Assembly (NCBI RefSeq): GCF_041052385.1
Contig: NZ_CP163439.1
Location: 3,957,001 to 4,021,000, forward strand
Direction of reading: 5' to 3'
DNA length: 64,000 nucleotides
Source: Streptomyces sp. R28
Lineage (GTDB): Bacteria; Actinomycetota; Actinomycetes; Streptomycetales; Streptomycetaceae
The notes under the pieces were generated by a model, which was given only the letters and a program-made list of their open reading frames with translations, was not told the origin of the DNA and made no database searches. Of this stretch, positions 43,984 through 53,524 are shown piece by piece; positions within the stretch are counted from its first letter, which is position 1, and each line of letters begins with the position of its first letter. Position numbers and translations under genes: made by a program.

Positions 43984-44354
43984 GGGCTCCGCCTTCCCGC
44001 CGATCCGTACGCCGGCCTGGAATCTAACAGTCCCGTCTGCTGCACTGACCCCACCTGGGGGCCGGCGCCCCCAGACCGCTGCTTCGGCCTGAACCGCCTC
44101 GCGCTCAACCGCCGGACGGGCTCAGGTGGTTCCAGTTAACGGCCCGATAACTGAACGCATCTCTCCGCTCCGAGTCCCTTGACACCCCCGCCCGGACCGA
44201 CGAACCTTCAACTCATCACCTGTGGGAGCGCTCCCACAGTACCTGACACATACACATCCCGCACGTTCCCCGCCCGAGCCGCAGCGACAACAACGAACGG
44301 GCCCAACAGTGCAGTTGGCCGGGGGGTCGGCACGTCAGGCAACAGGAGGACGCA
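43984..44354. promoter_or_regulatory. cebR-cebE divergent control region
   Basis: 371 bases. The perfect 18-base palindrome TGTGGGAGCGCTCCCACA (44221-44238) is the CebR operator. TTGACA at 44179-44184 is a good -35 for cebE, with a weak -10 about 17 bases on, so the operator would lie just downstream of the transcription start. GGAGGA precedes the cebE ATG by about 5 bases. The cebR-proximal part holds no clear site. Confidence 0.9.
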
Positions 44355-45680
44355 ATGCGCACGAGTACCCGCGGGTCCCGCAGGCTGATGGCCCTCGCGG
44401 CCGTCGCCGCGCTGACGACAGGGCTGCTCGCCGGCTGCGCCGAGGACTCGGACGGCGACTCTTCGGGGGAAGGCGGTGGCAACGGCGGCGGTGGCAAGAC
44501 CACCCTCACCATCGGCACCTTCGGCACCTTCGGCTACAAGCAGGCCGGCCTCTACGACGAGTACATGAAGCTCAACCCGGACATCAACATCAAGGAGAAC
44601 GTCACCGTCCGTACCGACGTCTACTGGCCGAAGGTCCTCACCCGGCTGCAGGCCGGGGCCGGTGCCGACGACATCCAGGCGATCGAGATCATGAACGTCA
44701 CGGAGGCCGTGGAGACGCAGGCCGACAGGTTCGTCGACCTCGGCAAGGAGGCCGACAAGTCGCAGTGGCTGGACTGGAAGAACGCCCAGGCCACCACCAA
44801 GGACGGCAAGCTGATCGGGCTCGGCACCGACATCGGCCCGATGGCGATCTGCTACCGCAAGGACCTGTTCGAGAAGGCAGGCCTGGAGACCGACCGCACC
44901 AAGCTCGCCGCGCAGTGGAAGGGCGACTGGGGCAAGTACGTCGACCTGGGCAAGGAGTACATGAAGAAGGCGCCCAGCGGCACCAAGTTCGTGGACTCGG
45001 CCTCCTCGGTCTACAACGCGGCCCTCGGCGGCGCGGACGAGCGTTACTACAAGGACGACGGCACCGTCGACTGGGACAAGTCGCAGGGCGTCAAGAACGC
45101 CTGGGACGTCGCCATGGACGTGGCGACCAGCGACATGTCGGCGAAGCTGAAGCAGTTCGACAAGCCGTGGGACCAGGGCCTCGCCAACGGCACCTTCGCC
45201 ACGGTGGCCTGCCCGGCCTGGATGATCGGCAACATCCTGGAGAAGTCCGGTGACTCCGGCAAGGGCAAGTGGGACGTGGCGGCGGCGCCGAGCGCGTCCA
45301 ACTGGGGCGGCTCCTTCCTCGGCGTGCCGACCTCGGGCAAGCACCAGAAGGAGGCCATCGCGCTGGCGAAGTGGCTGACCGCGCCCGAGCAGCAGGCGAA
45401 GGTGTTCGCCAAGCAGGCCAGCTTCCCGTCGGCCCCGTCGGCGTACTCGAGCCTGAAGCCGGCGGCCGCCACCACGGAGTACTTCTCGAACGCGCCGATC
45501 ACGCAGATCTTCTCCGACTCGGCGAAGACCATCCCGTCGCAGTACTTCGGGATCAAGGACCAGGCGATCAACACCGCGCTGACCGACATCGGCATCCTCC
45601 AGGTCGAGCAGAAGGGCAAGAGCCCTGACCAGGGCTGGGACGCGGCGTCCGAGGAGATCAAGGACGTGCTCGGCCAGTGA
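44355..45680 (+). CDS. cebE: Cellobiose/cellotriose-binding lipoprotein of ABC transporter
   Basis: 441 residues, family 1 extracellular solute-binding protein. The signal peptide with lipobox LLAGC puts lipidated Cys at residue 28, followed by a Gly/Asp/Ser linker. The mature part has typical motifs such as TLTIGTFGTFGYKQAG, FATVACPAWMIGN and a C-terminal hinge helix. It binds cello-oligosaccharides for CebF/CebG; the MsiK-type ATPase is encoded elsewhere. The stop overlaps the cebF GTG start. Confidence 0.93.
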   Translation: MRTSTRGSRRLMALAAVAALTTGLLAGCAEDSDGDSSGEGGGNGGGGKTTLTIGTFGTFGYKQAGLYDEYMKLNPDINIKENVTVRTDVYWPKVLTRLQAGAGADDIQAIEIMNVTEAVETQADRFVDLGKEADKSQWLDWKNAQATTKDGKLIGLGTDIGPMAICYRKDLFEKAGLETDRTKLAAQWKGDWGKYVDLGKEYMKKAPSGTKFVDSASSVYNAALGGADERYYKDDGTVDWDKSQGVKNAWDVAMDVATSDMSAKLKQFDKPWDQGLANGTFATVACPAWMIGNILEKSGDSGKGKWDVAAAPSASNWGGSFLGVPTSGKHQKEAIALAKWLTAPEQQAKVFAKQASFPSAPSAYSSLKPAAATTEYFSNAPITQIFSDSAKTIPSQYFGIKDQAINTALTDIGILQVEQKGKSPDQGWDAASEEIKDVLGQ

Positions 45681-46711
45681 CCAGCTCCAAGCAGGCCCTC
45701 GCGCACGCCGCGAGCGCCGACGCCGCGCCCGGTGACCAGCCGGGCGCGGCCGGCCGCGCGCACGGTCGCGGTACGCCGCCTCCGCCTCCGCCGGGCCCGG
45801 ATTCCTGGCGCAGCAGGCTGTACCGCTGGGACATGAAGGCGTCGCCGTACGCGTTCATCGCCCCCTTCTTCATCATCTTCGGGGCGTTCTCGCTGGTCCC
45901 GCTGCTGTACACGGCGTGGTACTCGCTGCACAACGTGCAGCTGGCCAACCTGGACGGCCAGACCTGGACCGGCCTGGACAACTACCAGAACCTGCTGTCC
46001 TCGGACTTCTTCTGGAACGCGCTGTGGAACACCTTCACCATCGGCGTGATCTCCACGGTGCCGCAGCTCCTGATGGCGATCGGCCTCGCCCACCTGCTCA
46101 ACTACAAGCTGCGCGGTTCGACCGTGTGGCGGGTCGTGATGCTCACCCCGTACGCCACCTCGGTGGCGGCGGCGACGCTGGTGTTCGTGCTGCTGTACTC
46201 CTGGGACGGCGGCCTGATCAACTGGCTGCTGGAGTTCGTCGGCATCGATCCCGTCAACTGGCGTGAGTCCGACTGGGGTTCGCAGTTCGCGGTCTCGTCG
46301 ATCGTGATCTGGCGGTGGACCGGCTACAACGCGCTGATCTACCTGGCGGCGATGCAGGCGATCCCGGCCGACCTCTACGAGTCCGCGGCGATCGACGGTG
46401 CCAACCGCTGGCAGCAGTTCCTGCACGTGACGATCCCGCAGCTGCGGCCGACGATCCTGTTCACGGTGGTCGTCTCGACGATCGGCGCGACCCAGCTCTT
46501 CGGTGAGCCCCTGCTGTTCGGCGGGGTGAGCGGTTCGAAGGGCGGCTCCGGGCACCAGTACCAGACGCTCGGCCTGTACATGTACGACCAGGGCTGGATC
46601 ATCGGCAACCTCGGCAAGGCGTCCGCGATCGCCTGGTCGATGTTCCTGATCCTGCTGATCGTCGCCGTGATCCAACTGCTGGTGTCCCGACGGCTGAGGA
46701 AGTCCCAATGA
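45677..46711 (+). CDS. cebF: Cellobiose ABC transporter permease
   Basis: 344 residues, MalF-type permease with six main membrane spans. An unusually long Pro/Ala/Gly-rich cytoplasmic N-terminus (~45 residues) precedes the first span (YAFIAPFFIIFGAFSLVPLLY). The EAA loop reads ESAAIDGANRWQQFLHVTIP, the contact site for the ATPase. GTG start in a GTGA overlap with cebE. ATGA overlap with cebG. Confidence 0.93.
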   Translation: MTSSKQALAHAASADAAPGDQPGAAGRAHGRGTPPPPPPGPDSWRSRLYRWDMKASPYAFIAPFFIIFGAFSLVPLLYTAWYSLHNVQLANLDGQTWTGLDNYQNLLSSDFFWNALWNTFTIGVISTVPQLLMAIGLAHLLNYKLRGSTVWRVVMLTPYATSVAAATLVFVLLYSWDGGLINWLLEFVGIDPVNWRESDWGSQFAVSSIVIWRWTGYNALIYLAAMQAIPADLYESAAIDGANRWQQFLHVTIPQLRPTILFTVVVSTIGATQLFGEPLLFGGVSGSKGGSGHQYQTLGLYMYDQGWIIGNLGKASAIAWSMFLILLIVAVIQLLVSRRLRKSQ

Positions 46712-47610
46712 CCGCGAGCGAACTGACACTTCCCCAGGCCGAGCAGGACAAGAAACCCAGGCGCGAGCGGCCCCGGGTGATGGGCGCGGGCAAGCAACTG
46801 CACGCCGGCCCGCTCACCTACGTCGCGCTGAGCGTCTTCGCGCTGGTCTCGCTGGCCCCGCTGGTGTGGACGGCGATCGCGGCCTCGCGCACCGACCAGC
46901 GGCTCGCCCAGACTCCGCCGCCGCTGTGGTTCGGCGGGAACCTGTTCAAGAACATGGAGCGGGCGTGGGAGGAGGCCGGGCTCGGCACGGCGATGTTCAA
47001 CACCATCATCGTGGCGAGCATGATCACCATCAGCACGGTGCTGTTCGCCACGCTCGCCGGTTTCGCCTTCGCCAAGCTGCGGTTCCGGTTCTCCGGCGTC
47101 CTGCTGATGCTGACGATCGGCACGATGATGATCCCGCCGCAGCTGGCGGTCGTACCCCTGTATCTGTGGATGGCGGACCTCGGCTGGTCGAACCAGCTCC
47201 AGACGGTCATCCTGCCGACGCTGTGCACGGCCTTCGGTACGTTCTTCATGCGCCAGTACCTGCTGCAGGCGCTGCCGACCGAGCTGATCGAGGCGGCGCG
47301 GGTGGACGGCGCGAGCAGTCTGCGGGTCGTCTGGCACGTGGTCTTCCCGGCCGCCCGGCCCGCGATGGCCGTGCTCGGCCTGCTGACCTTCGTGTTCGCC
47401 TGGAACGACTTCCTGTGGCCGATCATCGCCCTGAACCAGGAGAACCCGACCGTGCAGGTCGCCCTCAACTCCCTCGGCACCGGCTACGTCCCCGACCAAG
47501 CGGTGATCATGGCGGGCGCCCTGCTCGGCACACTGCCGCTGCTGATCGCGTTCCTGCTGTTCGGCAAGCAGATCGTGGGCGGAATCATGCAGGGGGCGGT
47601 CAAGGGCTGA
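46708..47610 (+). CDS. cebG: Cellobiose ABC transporter permease
   Basis: 300 residues, MalG-type permease with about six spans (first LTYVALSVFALVSLAPLVWTA). The EAA loop is EAARVDGASSLRVVWHVVFP. It pairs with CebF to form the channel. No ATPase gene follows, as usual for this system, which shares a multi-sugar ATPase. bglC starts 205 bases downstream under its own CebR box. Confidence 0.93.
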   Translation: MTASELTLPQAEQDKKPRRERPRVMGAGKQLHAGPLTYVALSVFALVSLAPLVWTAIAASRTDQRLAQTPPPLWFGGNLFKNMERAWEEAGLGTAMFNTIIVASMITISTVLFATLAGFAFAKLRFRFSGVLLMLTIGTMMIPPQLAVVPLYLWMADLGWSNQLQTVILPTLCTAFGTFFMRQYLLQALPTELIEAARVDGASSLRVVWHVVFPAARPAMAVLGLLTFVFAWNDFLWPIIALNQENPTVQVALNSLGTGYVPDQAVIMAGALLGTLPLLIAFLLFGKQIVGGIMQGAVKG

Positions 47611-47616
47611 GGCCCG

Positions 47617-47690
47617 GCCTGACGCAGGGCCTCACGCACGGCCTGACGCCTGGCCTGACGCACGGCTCGGCGGAGTGCCTGACGCCTGGT
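47617..47690 (+). repeat. Short imperfect tandem repeat after cebG
   Basis: A 12-base period, GGCCTGACGCnn, repeats about five to six times with substitutions directly after the cebG stop. No hairpin of note. It may be a replication-slippage product or part of an untranslated spacer. Confidence 0.5.
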
Positions 47691-47802
47691 CATGTCGCTT
47701 CTCCTGTACGTCCCTCGGGGCCGGGACACCGCCGTCTCGGCCCCTCATCCCCGTTCCCTCATCCCCCCTCCCCTCCTACCCGTCGGTCTCCACGACCCCC
47801 TA

Positions 47803-47816
47803 TGGGAGCGCTTCCA
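47803..47816. promoter_or_regulatory. CebR box overlapping the bglC ribosome-binding site and start codon
   Basis: TGGGAGCGCTTCCA matches the CebR box TGGGAGCGCTCCCA at 13 of 14 positions. Its GGGAG (47804-47808) is also the Shine-Dalgarno sequence, and its last base is the A of the bglC ATG. Confidence 0.85.
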
Positions 47817-49246
47817 TGCCTGAACCCATGTCCTCCGTGTCCTTTCCCCCCGCCTTCCTCTGGGGCGCGGCGACGTCCGCGTACCAGATCGAGGGGGCGG
47901 TGCGGGAGGACGGCCGTACGCCGTCCATCTGGGACACCTTCAGCCACACGCCGGGCCGGACGGCCGGCGGCGACCACGGTGACATCGCTGTCGACCACTA
48001 CCACCGCTACCGCGAGGACGTGGCGCTGATGGCCGAGCTGGGGCTGTCGGCGTACCGCTTCTCGGTCTCCTGGTCGCGGGTGCAGCCGACGGGCCGGGGC
48101 CCGGCTGTGCAGCGGGGCCTGGACTTCTACCGCCGTCTGGTGGACGAGCTGCTGGCGCACGGCATCAAGCCCGCCGTCACCCTCTACCACTGGGACCTCC
48201 CCCAGGAGCTGGAGGACGCGGGCGGCTGGCCGGAGCGCGACACGGCGTACCGGTTCGCCGAGTACGCGCAGATCGTCGGCGAGGCGCTCGGCGACCGAGT
48301 GGAGCAGTGGATCACGCTCAACGAGCCGTGGTGCAGCGCGTTCCTGGGCTACGGGTCGGGTGTGCACGCGCCGGGCCGCACCGAGCCGGTGGCGACGCTG
48401 CGGGCCTCCCACCACCTCAACCTGGCGCACGGGCTGGGCGCTTCGGCCCTGCGCTCGGTGATGCCGGCCCGCAACTCGGTGGCCCTCAGCCTCAACTCCT
48501 CGGTGGTGCGGCCGGTCTCGCAGGACCCCGCGGACCTGGCGGCGGCCCGGAAGATCGACGACCTGGCCAACGGGATCTACCACGGCCCGATCCTGCACGG
48601 CGCGTACCCGGAGAGCCTGTACGCGGCGACGGAGCTGGTCACCGACTGGTCGTACGTCCTGGAGGGCGACCTGGCGGCGATCCACCAGCCCTTGGACGCG
48701 CTGGGGTTGAACTACTACACCCCGACGCTGGTGTCGGCGGCCGACACCGAGGCCAACGGCCCGCGGGCGGACGGCCACGGGGCGAGCGAACACTCGCCGT
48801 GGCCCAGCGCGGACGACGTGATGTTCCACCAGACGCCGGGCGAGCGCACCGAAATGGGCTGGACGATCGACCCGACCGGCCTGCACGAGCTGATCATGCG
48901 GTACACGCGCGAGGCACCGGGCCTGCCGCTGTACATCACCGAGAACGGCGCGGCGTACGACGACAAGCCGGACCCCGACGGCCGCGTCCACGACCCGGAG
49001 CGCATCGCCTACCTGCACGGCCACCTCTCCGCCGTCCGCCGCGCGATCGCCGACGGCGCCGATGTCCGGGGCTACTACCTGTGGTCCCTGCTGGACAACT
49101 TCGAGTGGGCGTACGGGTACGAGAAGCGGTTCGGGGCGGTGTACGTCGACTACGCGACGCTCACTCGGACGCCGAAGTCGAGTGCGTACTGGTATGGGAA
49201 GGCTGCCCGGGCGGGGGTGTTGCCCGCGCTGGAGACGCAGATCTAG
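47816..49246 (+). CDS. bglC: GH1 beta-glucosidase
   Basis: 476 residues. Hydrolyses imported cellobiose and cello-oligosaccharides to glucose in the cytoplasm (no signal peptide). The N-terminus is PPAFLWGAATSAYQIEGA, the acid/base Glu is in TLNEPWC and the nucleophile Glu in YITENGAAYDD; the final WSLLDNFEWAYGYEKRFG is typical. ATG 47816 is chosen because GGGAG sits 7 bases upstream. ATG 47828 is an alternative, and the open frame upstream is not coding. The operator overlapping the start puts it in the CebR regulon. Confidence 0.94.
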   Translation: MPEPMSSVSFPPAFLWGAATSAYQIEGAVREDGRTPSIWDTFSHTPGRTAGGDHGDIAVDHYHRYREDVALMAELGLSAYRFSVSWSRVQPTGRGPAVQRGLDFYRRLVDELLAHGIKPAVTLYHWDLPQELEDAGGWPERDTAYRFAEYAQIVGEALGDRVEQWITLNEPWCSAFLGYGSGVHAPGRTEPVATLRASHHLNLAHGLGASALRSVMPARNSVALSLNSSVVRPVSQDPADLAAARKIDDLANGIYHGPILHGAYPESLYAATELVTDWSYVLEGDLAAIHQPLDALGLNYYTPTLVSAADTEANGPRADGHGASEHSPWPSADDVMFHQTPGERTEMGWTIDPTGLHELIMRYTREAPGLPLYITENGAAYDDKPDPDGRVHDPERIAYLHGHLSAVRRAIADGADVRGYYLWSLLDNFEWAYGYEKRFGAVYVDYATLTRTPKSSAYWYGKAARAGVLPALETQI

Positions 49247-49339
49247 CGCAGGGCAGCCGGTCGGGGACGGGGCGTGGCACGCGGAGGGGACGTGCCGCGC
49301 CCCGCGGTCTTCCTGCGGGCGAGCTCGGCGGACGGCGTC

Positions 49340-52300
49340 TCAGTCGTGGATTCCGACGTGGGCGAAGACGACGTCTCGTACCGCGCGGACGGCGTCGATG
49401 TCGAGGGCCGCGAGGACCGGGACCGCGTGGTGCCAGCCGTCGGGTGTCAGTGCCTCGGCGAGGAGGGCCCTCGCGTGGGGAAGGTCGGGGCCGGCGGGCG
49501 GGGGGACGAAATGGGCGGCGAGGCGACGGGCGGTGCCCTCGTAGTCCAGGAACTCACGGCTGAGTGGAGCGACGGGGACGCACGCCACGTACTCCGCGAG
49601 AGCGACGAGCGCCTTCGCGCGCGCGTCGTCGACCGTCATGGAACGGATGACCGTCTCGGCGGCAGCGAGGTCGCCCAACGCGGCATGGGCGAGGACTTCT
49701 ACGTCTCCCGGCCGGTAGAACGGCAGGCGCTCGTGTTCCGCGGCCACCTGATCGAGGAAGCGGGGGGCTGAGGCCGGCTCGACAATGGCCTTCAGCAGGC
49801 CCAGCAGCGCCCGGTCCGTGATGAGGAGGTCCCATGCGTCGTCCAGCTCGCGGACGAGCTCCTGGACGTACCGGCTCCGCTCGCTGTCGTACGGCGCCAC
49901 CGTGGCGAGGAGCCTGCCGACTTCCGGCACGGGCACGTGCAGCGCGGCCGACATCGCTTCCTGGGCGAGGCGGTCCGCCGTCTTCGGGTGGTGGCGCCAC
50001 AGGCCGGCCGCCGCCTCCGCGTGGGCATGCAGGGACGGCACGATCGAACCCCTGACTTCGAGCTTTCGCCTCAGCTGCGCCATGGCTTCCAGCGCGCGAT
50101 CCGCCGCGCCCACGGACGCCCATGCCTGGACGACAGCTGTCACGAGAGCGTGGCCTTCGATGACCTCGATGGTGGAGATCACTCCTGCGGCGACCTCGGA
50201 CGCTCGTTCGGCCAGCCGCGATGCCAGGGCGGTGTCCTCACCCCCGACCGCCCTGGCTACGGCGGCGAAGCCCCATGCTCGTACGTCGGGGGTTCCGATG
50301 GTCTCGACGAGACGCTCGGCGTCATGGGGCAGGCCCGCCGTGGCGAGCGCGCTCGCGAGGTGGACCAGCCGCTCGGCCTGGCCCGAGTCGGCCACCTCAC
50401 CCGTCAGGTCATGGGCGTTCTCGGCCTGTTGGAGCAGTCGCAGCGCCCGCTCGGGCTCGGTCTCGGCAAAGCTCTCGGCGAGCACGACCAGTGCCGTGGC
50501 GACGCTCCGCCACTTGCTGTCCTCCGTCGTGAGCAGCAGGGTCTCCAGGTCGTCGGCGGATCCGCAGGCGACAAGCAGGCGAGCGACGCGGGCGACGGAT
50601 CGGTCGCTCTCCCGCTCGTACTCGATGACAGGGTCGTCGAAAACGTCCAGCTCAGCCCATGCTTCGGCGACTCGCCCCGCACGCGCCCATGCTTCGGCGA
50701 CCGCCCTGCTGGTGTCCAGCGTCATGATGTTCAAGTGGTGCCACACCGAGTTCTTCGCAAGGTTCAACCTCTGCCGCAGCCGTAGGGCCTCGTCCACCCG
50801 ACCGGTCGCGGCGAGCGCTGTCACGGTTCGGTGGACGCCGTACCCGTCGCTCCAGCGTGCCGAGATGCCGGGCGTACCGGGCTTTCGCAGGACGCCCTCG
50901 GCGTACGCCAAGGACAGTTGCAGGGCCCGCTCGGCCTGGCTCGGGCGAACGGAGTGGAGGACCTCCGCGACGACCGCGGTCATGTTGCCGAGGTGGGCCG
51001 AGGGGCCTTCGGAGAGCGCGGCCAGCGAGTCGTGGAGCACAGCCGCACGGTCCGGTGCGCCGCGGGCGGTCCACTCTGCCGCTGTGCCGGCCCGCGCGTA
51101 CGCCGCGTCGTACAGGTCGTCCATCTGCTCCGCCAGGCCCTCCGCGTGCTTCAGCAGCCGTTCGGCGCGCTCGGCGTCGCCGGCCGCACGGGCGGTGGCC
51201 AGGACGGCTTCGATCCCCTGCGGGGAGGCGGGTTGCCGCAACTCGCCGAGCCGGCGCAGCGCCTCGCTGTGGTTCCCCGTCCCCATCAGCACCGCGGCCA
51301 GGGTGCCCAGCGCGGCGTCGGTCTCCTCGTCCGCCACTTCGTCGTAGTACTTGGGTCTCTCCGCCACCAGTTGCTGGATCAGCCGCACCGCCTCCTCCGC
51401 CAGCCCCACCGCCCGCCGGTCTCCCGTGCCGGCCAGCACGCGCGCGACGGCTGACAGTGCCCGTGCCCGGTCCACCGGCTCGAAGATGCTGTGGGCGAGG
51501 CCGATGGCATGACGGACCCGGCCGAGACCGGCGTAGACCGCGGGGATCTCGGGATGCAGCAGCTTGTTGCGCCGGGCCAGCAGGTCCCCGGCGGCCACCA
51601 GGCTCGCCAGGGTGCCCAGGTCGTCGGGGGCGACGCGGCGCACCACTCGACCGGCCGCCGCGATCTCCGCGAGGCAGGCCGCGTCGCTGCCCGTCACCTC
51701 CCTCAGCCGGTCCCGTCGTCGTACGTCCGTCGCGAGCGCGGCGGCGCGGTGCGCGGCGTTGAGGAAGGTGACCAGACGGCCGTACGGCTGGAGCAGGTAG
51801 AGCGGCGTGTGCTGCGGCCAGCCCTGTCGCCGGTAGCTCTCCGCCCAGGCGTGCAGCCGCTCCCAGTAGGCGTCCACGTCCCGTCCCAGGGCTTCCTGCG
51901 CGGCGGCCAGAAGGGTCTCGTGCGCGAAGAGGAAACCGCGGCCGGCCACGTAGAGGGTGACGTCTCCCCCGCTGTCGGCGCCACCGCCGGTGCCGCGCTC
52001 GCGAAGGATCCGGCCGAAGGCACTGCCGAGCCGCCGACGCAGTTCGTGGGTCTGTGCGCCGGTCAGTTCCCGCAGATCGTCGACGGTGAGCGTGCCGCGC
52101 GCCGCCGTGAGCAGGCCGACCAGATCGACCTGCACCCGGTCGCCGGACAGCGCTCGCCGGAGATCCAGCTTGGCCTCGTACTCGATGTGCCGAGCCTCCT
52201 CCGTCGCGACCAGGTCGAGGACTCGGCAGTGACGCAAGGGGTGTTCGTCCTTCACGTCCAGGGGAAGGTCGGGGCTCGGTCGGCCGGTCACCAGGACACG

Positions 52301-53524
52301 GACGTTCGGGGGAGGCCGCCTGGGCAGCAGCGAGGCGATGCTCGGACCGTTGCCGCCCGGTGCCAGGGACTGGTCCTCGTCGAGCCCGTCCACCACGAGG
52401 AGCAGGGTGCCGCCCTGCTGCGCGACGCGTTCGGCGGCCTTGCGCAGGAGCAGGCCGCGCAGCCCGTCTCGGGCCGCCGGCGAGTGATGGCCGGATGGTG
52501 CGTGGCCCGCGATGGCCGCCAGTTGGTCGATGAGCGCGCCGGTGAAGGCGTCGCTGTCCGACTGGCGGGCGTTGCGGGAGGTGATGAAGAACCACACCGG
52601 GACGACACCGCGGGGCGGGTGCAGTGCGAACCAGGCGGCGAGCGCCGTCTTCCCGGCCCAGGGCCGCCCCTGAAGCCTCAGGTACTGCTGGGGGCCGCCG
52701 CAGAAGGCTGTGAGGTCACGGAGTTCGGACTCCCGATCCTTGAGTTCCTCGGGGGCGAAGTCCTCGGTGAGCTGAGCTCGGTAGGCCTCCTGGATCAGGT
52801 CGAAGGTGGTGGCGGGCAGCGCGTCGGGCAGTGCCCCGGGGGACAGTGCACAGTCCAACGACCGTTCCAGTGCCGCCAGTTCCGCGCCGGTGAGCGCCTC
52901 GGCCCAGCGGTCCACCCGGCTCGCCGCGATGCGTCCGGTGCCGTTACCCCCATGGCGACGCGCGACGATCCCGACGAGCCGGCCGTTGCCGAAGACGGCT
53001 GCTCCGGACATGCCTTCCCAAGGGTCCCGGTCGGGATCCGGGTCGTCGGCGGGCGACGGGCAGACCGTGAGGTCGAGGGTGCCCTCACGTCGGTTGGAGA
53101 GGACGGCGCAGTTCGTGTGGATGTGCTCCACGTCGCGGAAGCGTGAACCGTCCTCGTCCGTACGGAGCTTGAAGCGCGGGTAGCCCATGGTCGTGCAGGG
53201 CAGCACCGCGTCCTGGTCGCCAACCCCGCCGAAGACGGCGGGCACGATGTCCGTGCCCGGCTCCTCCGCGAGGGCGAGGACCGCGACGTCGATGGCCTCG
53301 TGCCGGTACTGCACCACGGCTTTGAAGGTCCGCTCACCCGGCCGGTCGGCCTGTAAGCGGACGCAGACGTCGTTCGTGCCGTCGACGACATGGGCGGCGG
53401 TGAGCAGCTTGCCGGGGGCGAAGAGGTAACCCGTGCCGCGTCTGGCCTCACCGCGCTCCGATGCCGCGACGATGACCTCGGCGACCTGCTCCGGCCGAAG
53501 CCCGTCCTCAGCGCTCCCCGTCAA
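49340..53524 (-). CDS. Trypsin-NACHT-repeat STAND ATPase (conflict-system effector/sensor)
   Basis: 1394 residues. The N-terminal trypsin-like protease has a full triad: H45 (LLTAAHVVD), D79 (EAIDVAVL), S173 (WEGMSGAAV). A NACHT-type STAND ATPase follows: Walker A GRPWAGKT (286-293), Walker B LLLVVDGLDED (374-384), arginine-rich VRVLVTGRPSPDL. A winged-helix-like segment is near 460-520. The last ~800 residues are alpha-helical, TPR/HEAT-like repeats that probably sense a trigger. No signal peptide or membrane span. Start TTG 53524 overlaps the trypco2 gene by 17 bases. Inferred role: ligand-triggered oligomerisation that activates proteolysis in antiphage or self-killing response. Confidence 0.85.
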   Translation of the reverse strand: MTGSAEDGLRPEQVAEVIVAASERGEARRGTGYLFAPGKLLTAAHVVDGTNDVCVRLQADRPGERTFKAVVQYRHEAIDVAVLALAEEPGTDIVPAVFGGVGDQDAVLPCTTMGYPRFKLRTDEDGSRFRDVEHIHTNCAVLSNRREGTLDLTVCPSPADDPDPDRDPWEGMSGAAVFGNGRLVGIVARRHGGNGTGRIAASRVDRWAEALTGAELAALERSLDCALSPGALPDALPATTFDLIQEAYRAQLTEDFAPEELKDRESELRDLTAFCGGPQQYLRLQGRPWAGKTALAAWFALHPPRGVVPVWFFITSRNARQSDSDAFTGALIDQLAAIAGHAPSGHHSPAARDGLRGLLLRKAAERVAQQGGTLLLVVDGLDEDQSLAPGGNGPSIASLLPRRPPPNVRVLVTGRPSPDLPLDVKDEHPLRHCRVLDLVATEEARHIEYEAKLDLRRALSGDRVQVDLVGLLTAARGTLTVDDLRELTGAQTHELRRRLGSAFGRILRERGTGGGADSGGDVTLYVAGRGFLFAHETLLAAAQEALGRDVDAYWERLHAWAESYRRQGWPQHTPLYLLQPYGRLVTFLNAAHRAAALATDVRRRDRLREVTGSDAACLAEIAAAGRVVRRVAPDDLGTLASLVAAGDLLARRNKLLHPEIPAVYAGLGRVRHAIGLAHSIFEPVDRARALSAVARVLAGTGDRRAVGLAEEAVRLIQQLVAERPKYYDEVADEETDAALGTLAAVLMGTGNHSEALRRLGELRQPASPQGIEAVLATARAAGDAERAERLLKHAEGLAEQMDDLYDAAYARAGTAAEWTARGAPDRAAVLHDSLAALSEGPSAHLGNMTAVVAEVLHSVRPSQAERALQLSLAYAEGVLRKPGTPGISARWSDGYGVHRTVTALAATGRVDEALRLRQRLNLAKNSVWHHLNIMTLDTSRAVAEAWARAGRVAEAWAELDVFDDPVIEYERESDRSVARVARLLVACGSADDLETLLLTTEDSKWRSVATALVVLAESFAETEPERALRLLQQAENAHDLTGEVADSGQAERLVHLASALATAGLPHDAERLVETIGTPDVRAWGFAAVARAVGGEDTALASRLAERASEVAAGVISTIEVIEGHALVTAVVQAWASVGAADRALEAMAQLRRKLEVRGSIVPSLHAHAEAAAGLWRHHPKTADRLAQEAMSAALHVPVPEVGRLLATVAPYDSERSRYVQELVRELDDAWDLLITDRALLGLLKAIVEPASAPRFLDQVAAEHERLPFYRPGDVEVLAHAALGDLAAAETVIRSMTVDDARAKALVALAEYVACVPVAPLSREFLDYEGTARRLAAHFVPPPAGPDLPHARALLAEALTPDGWHHAVPVLAALDIDAVRAVRDVVFAHVGIHD

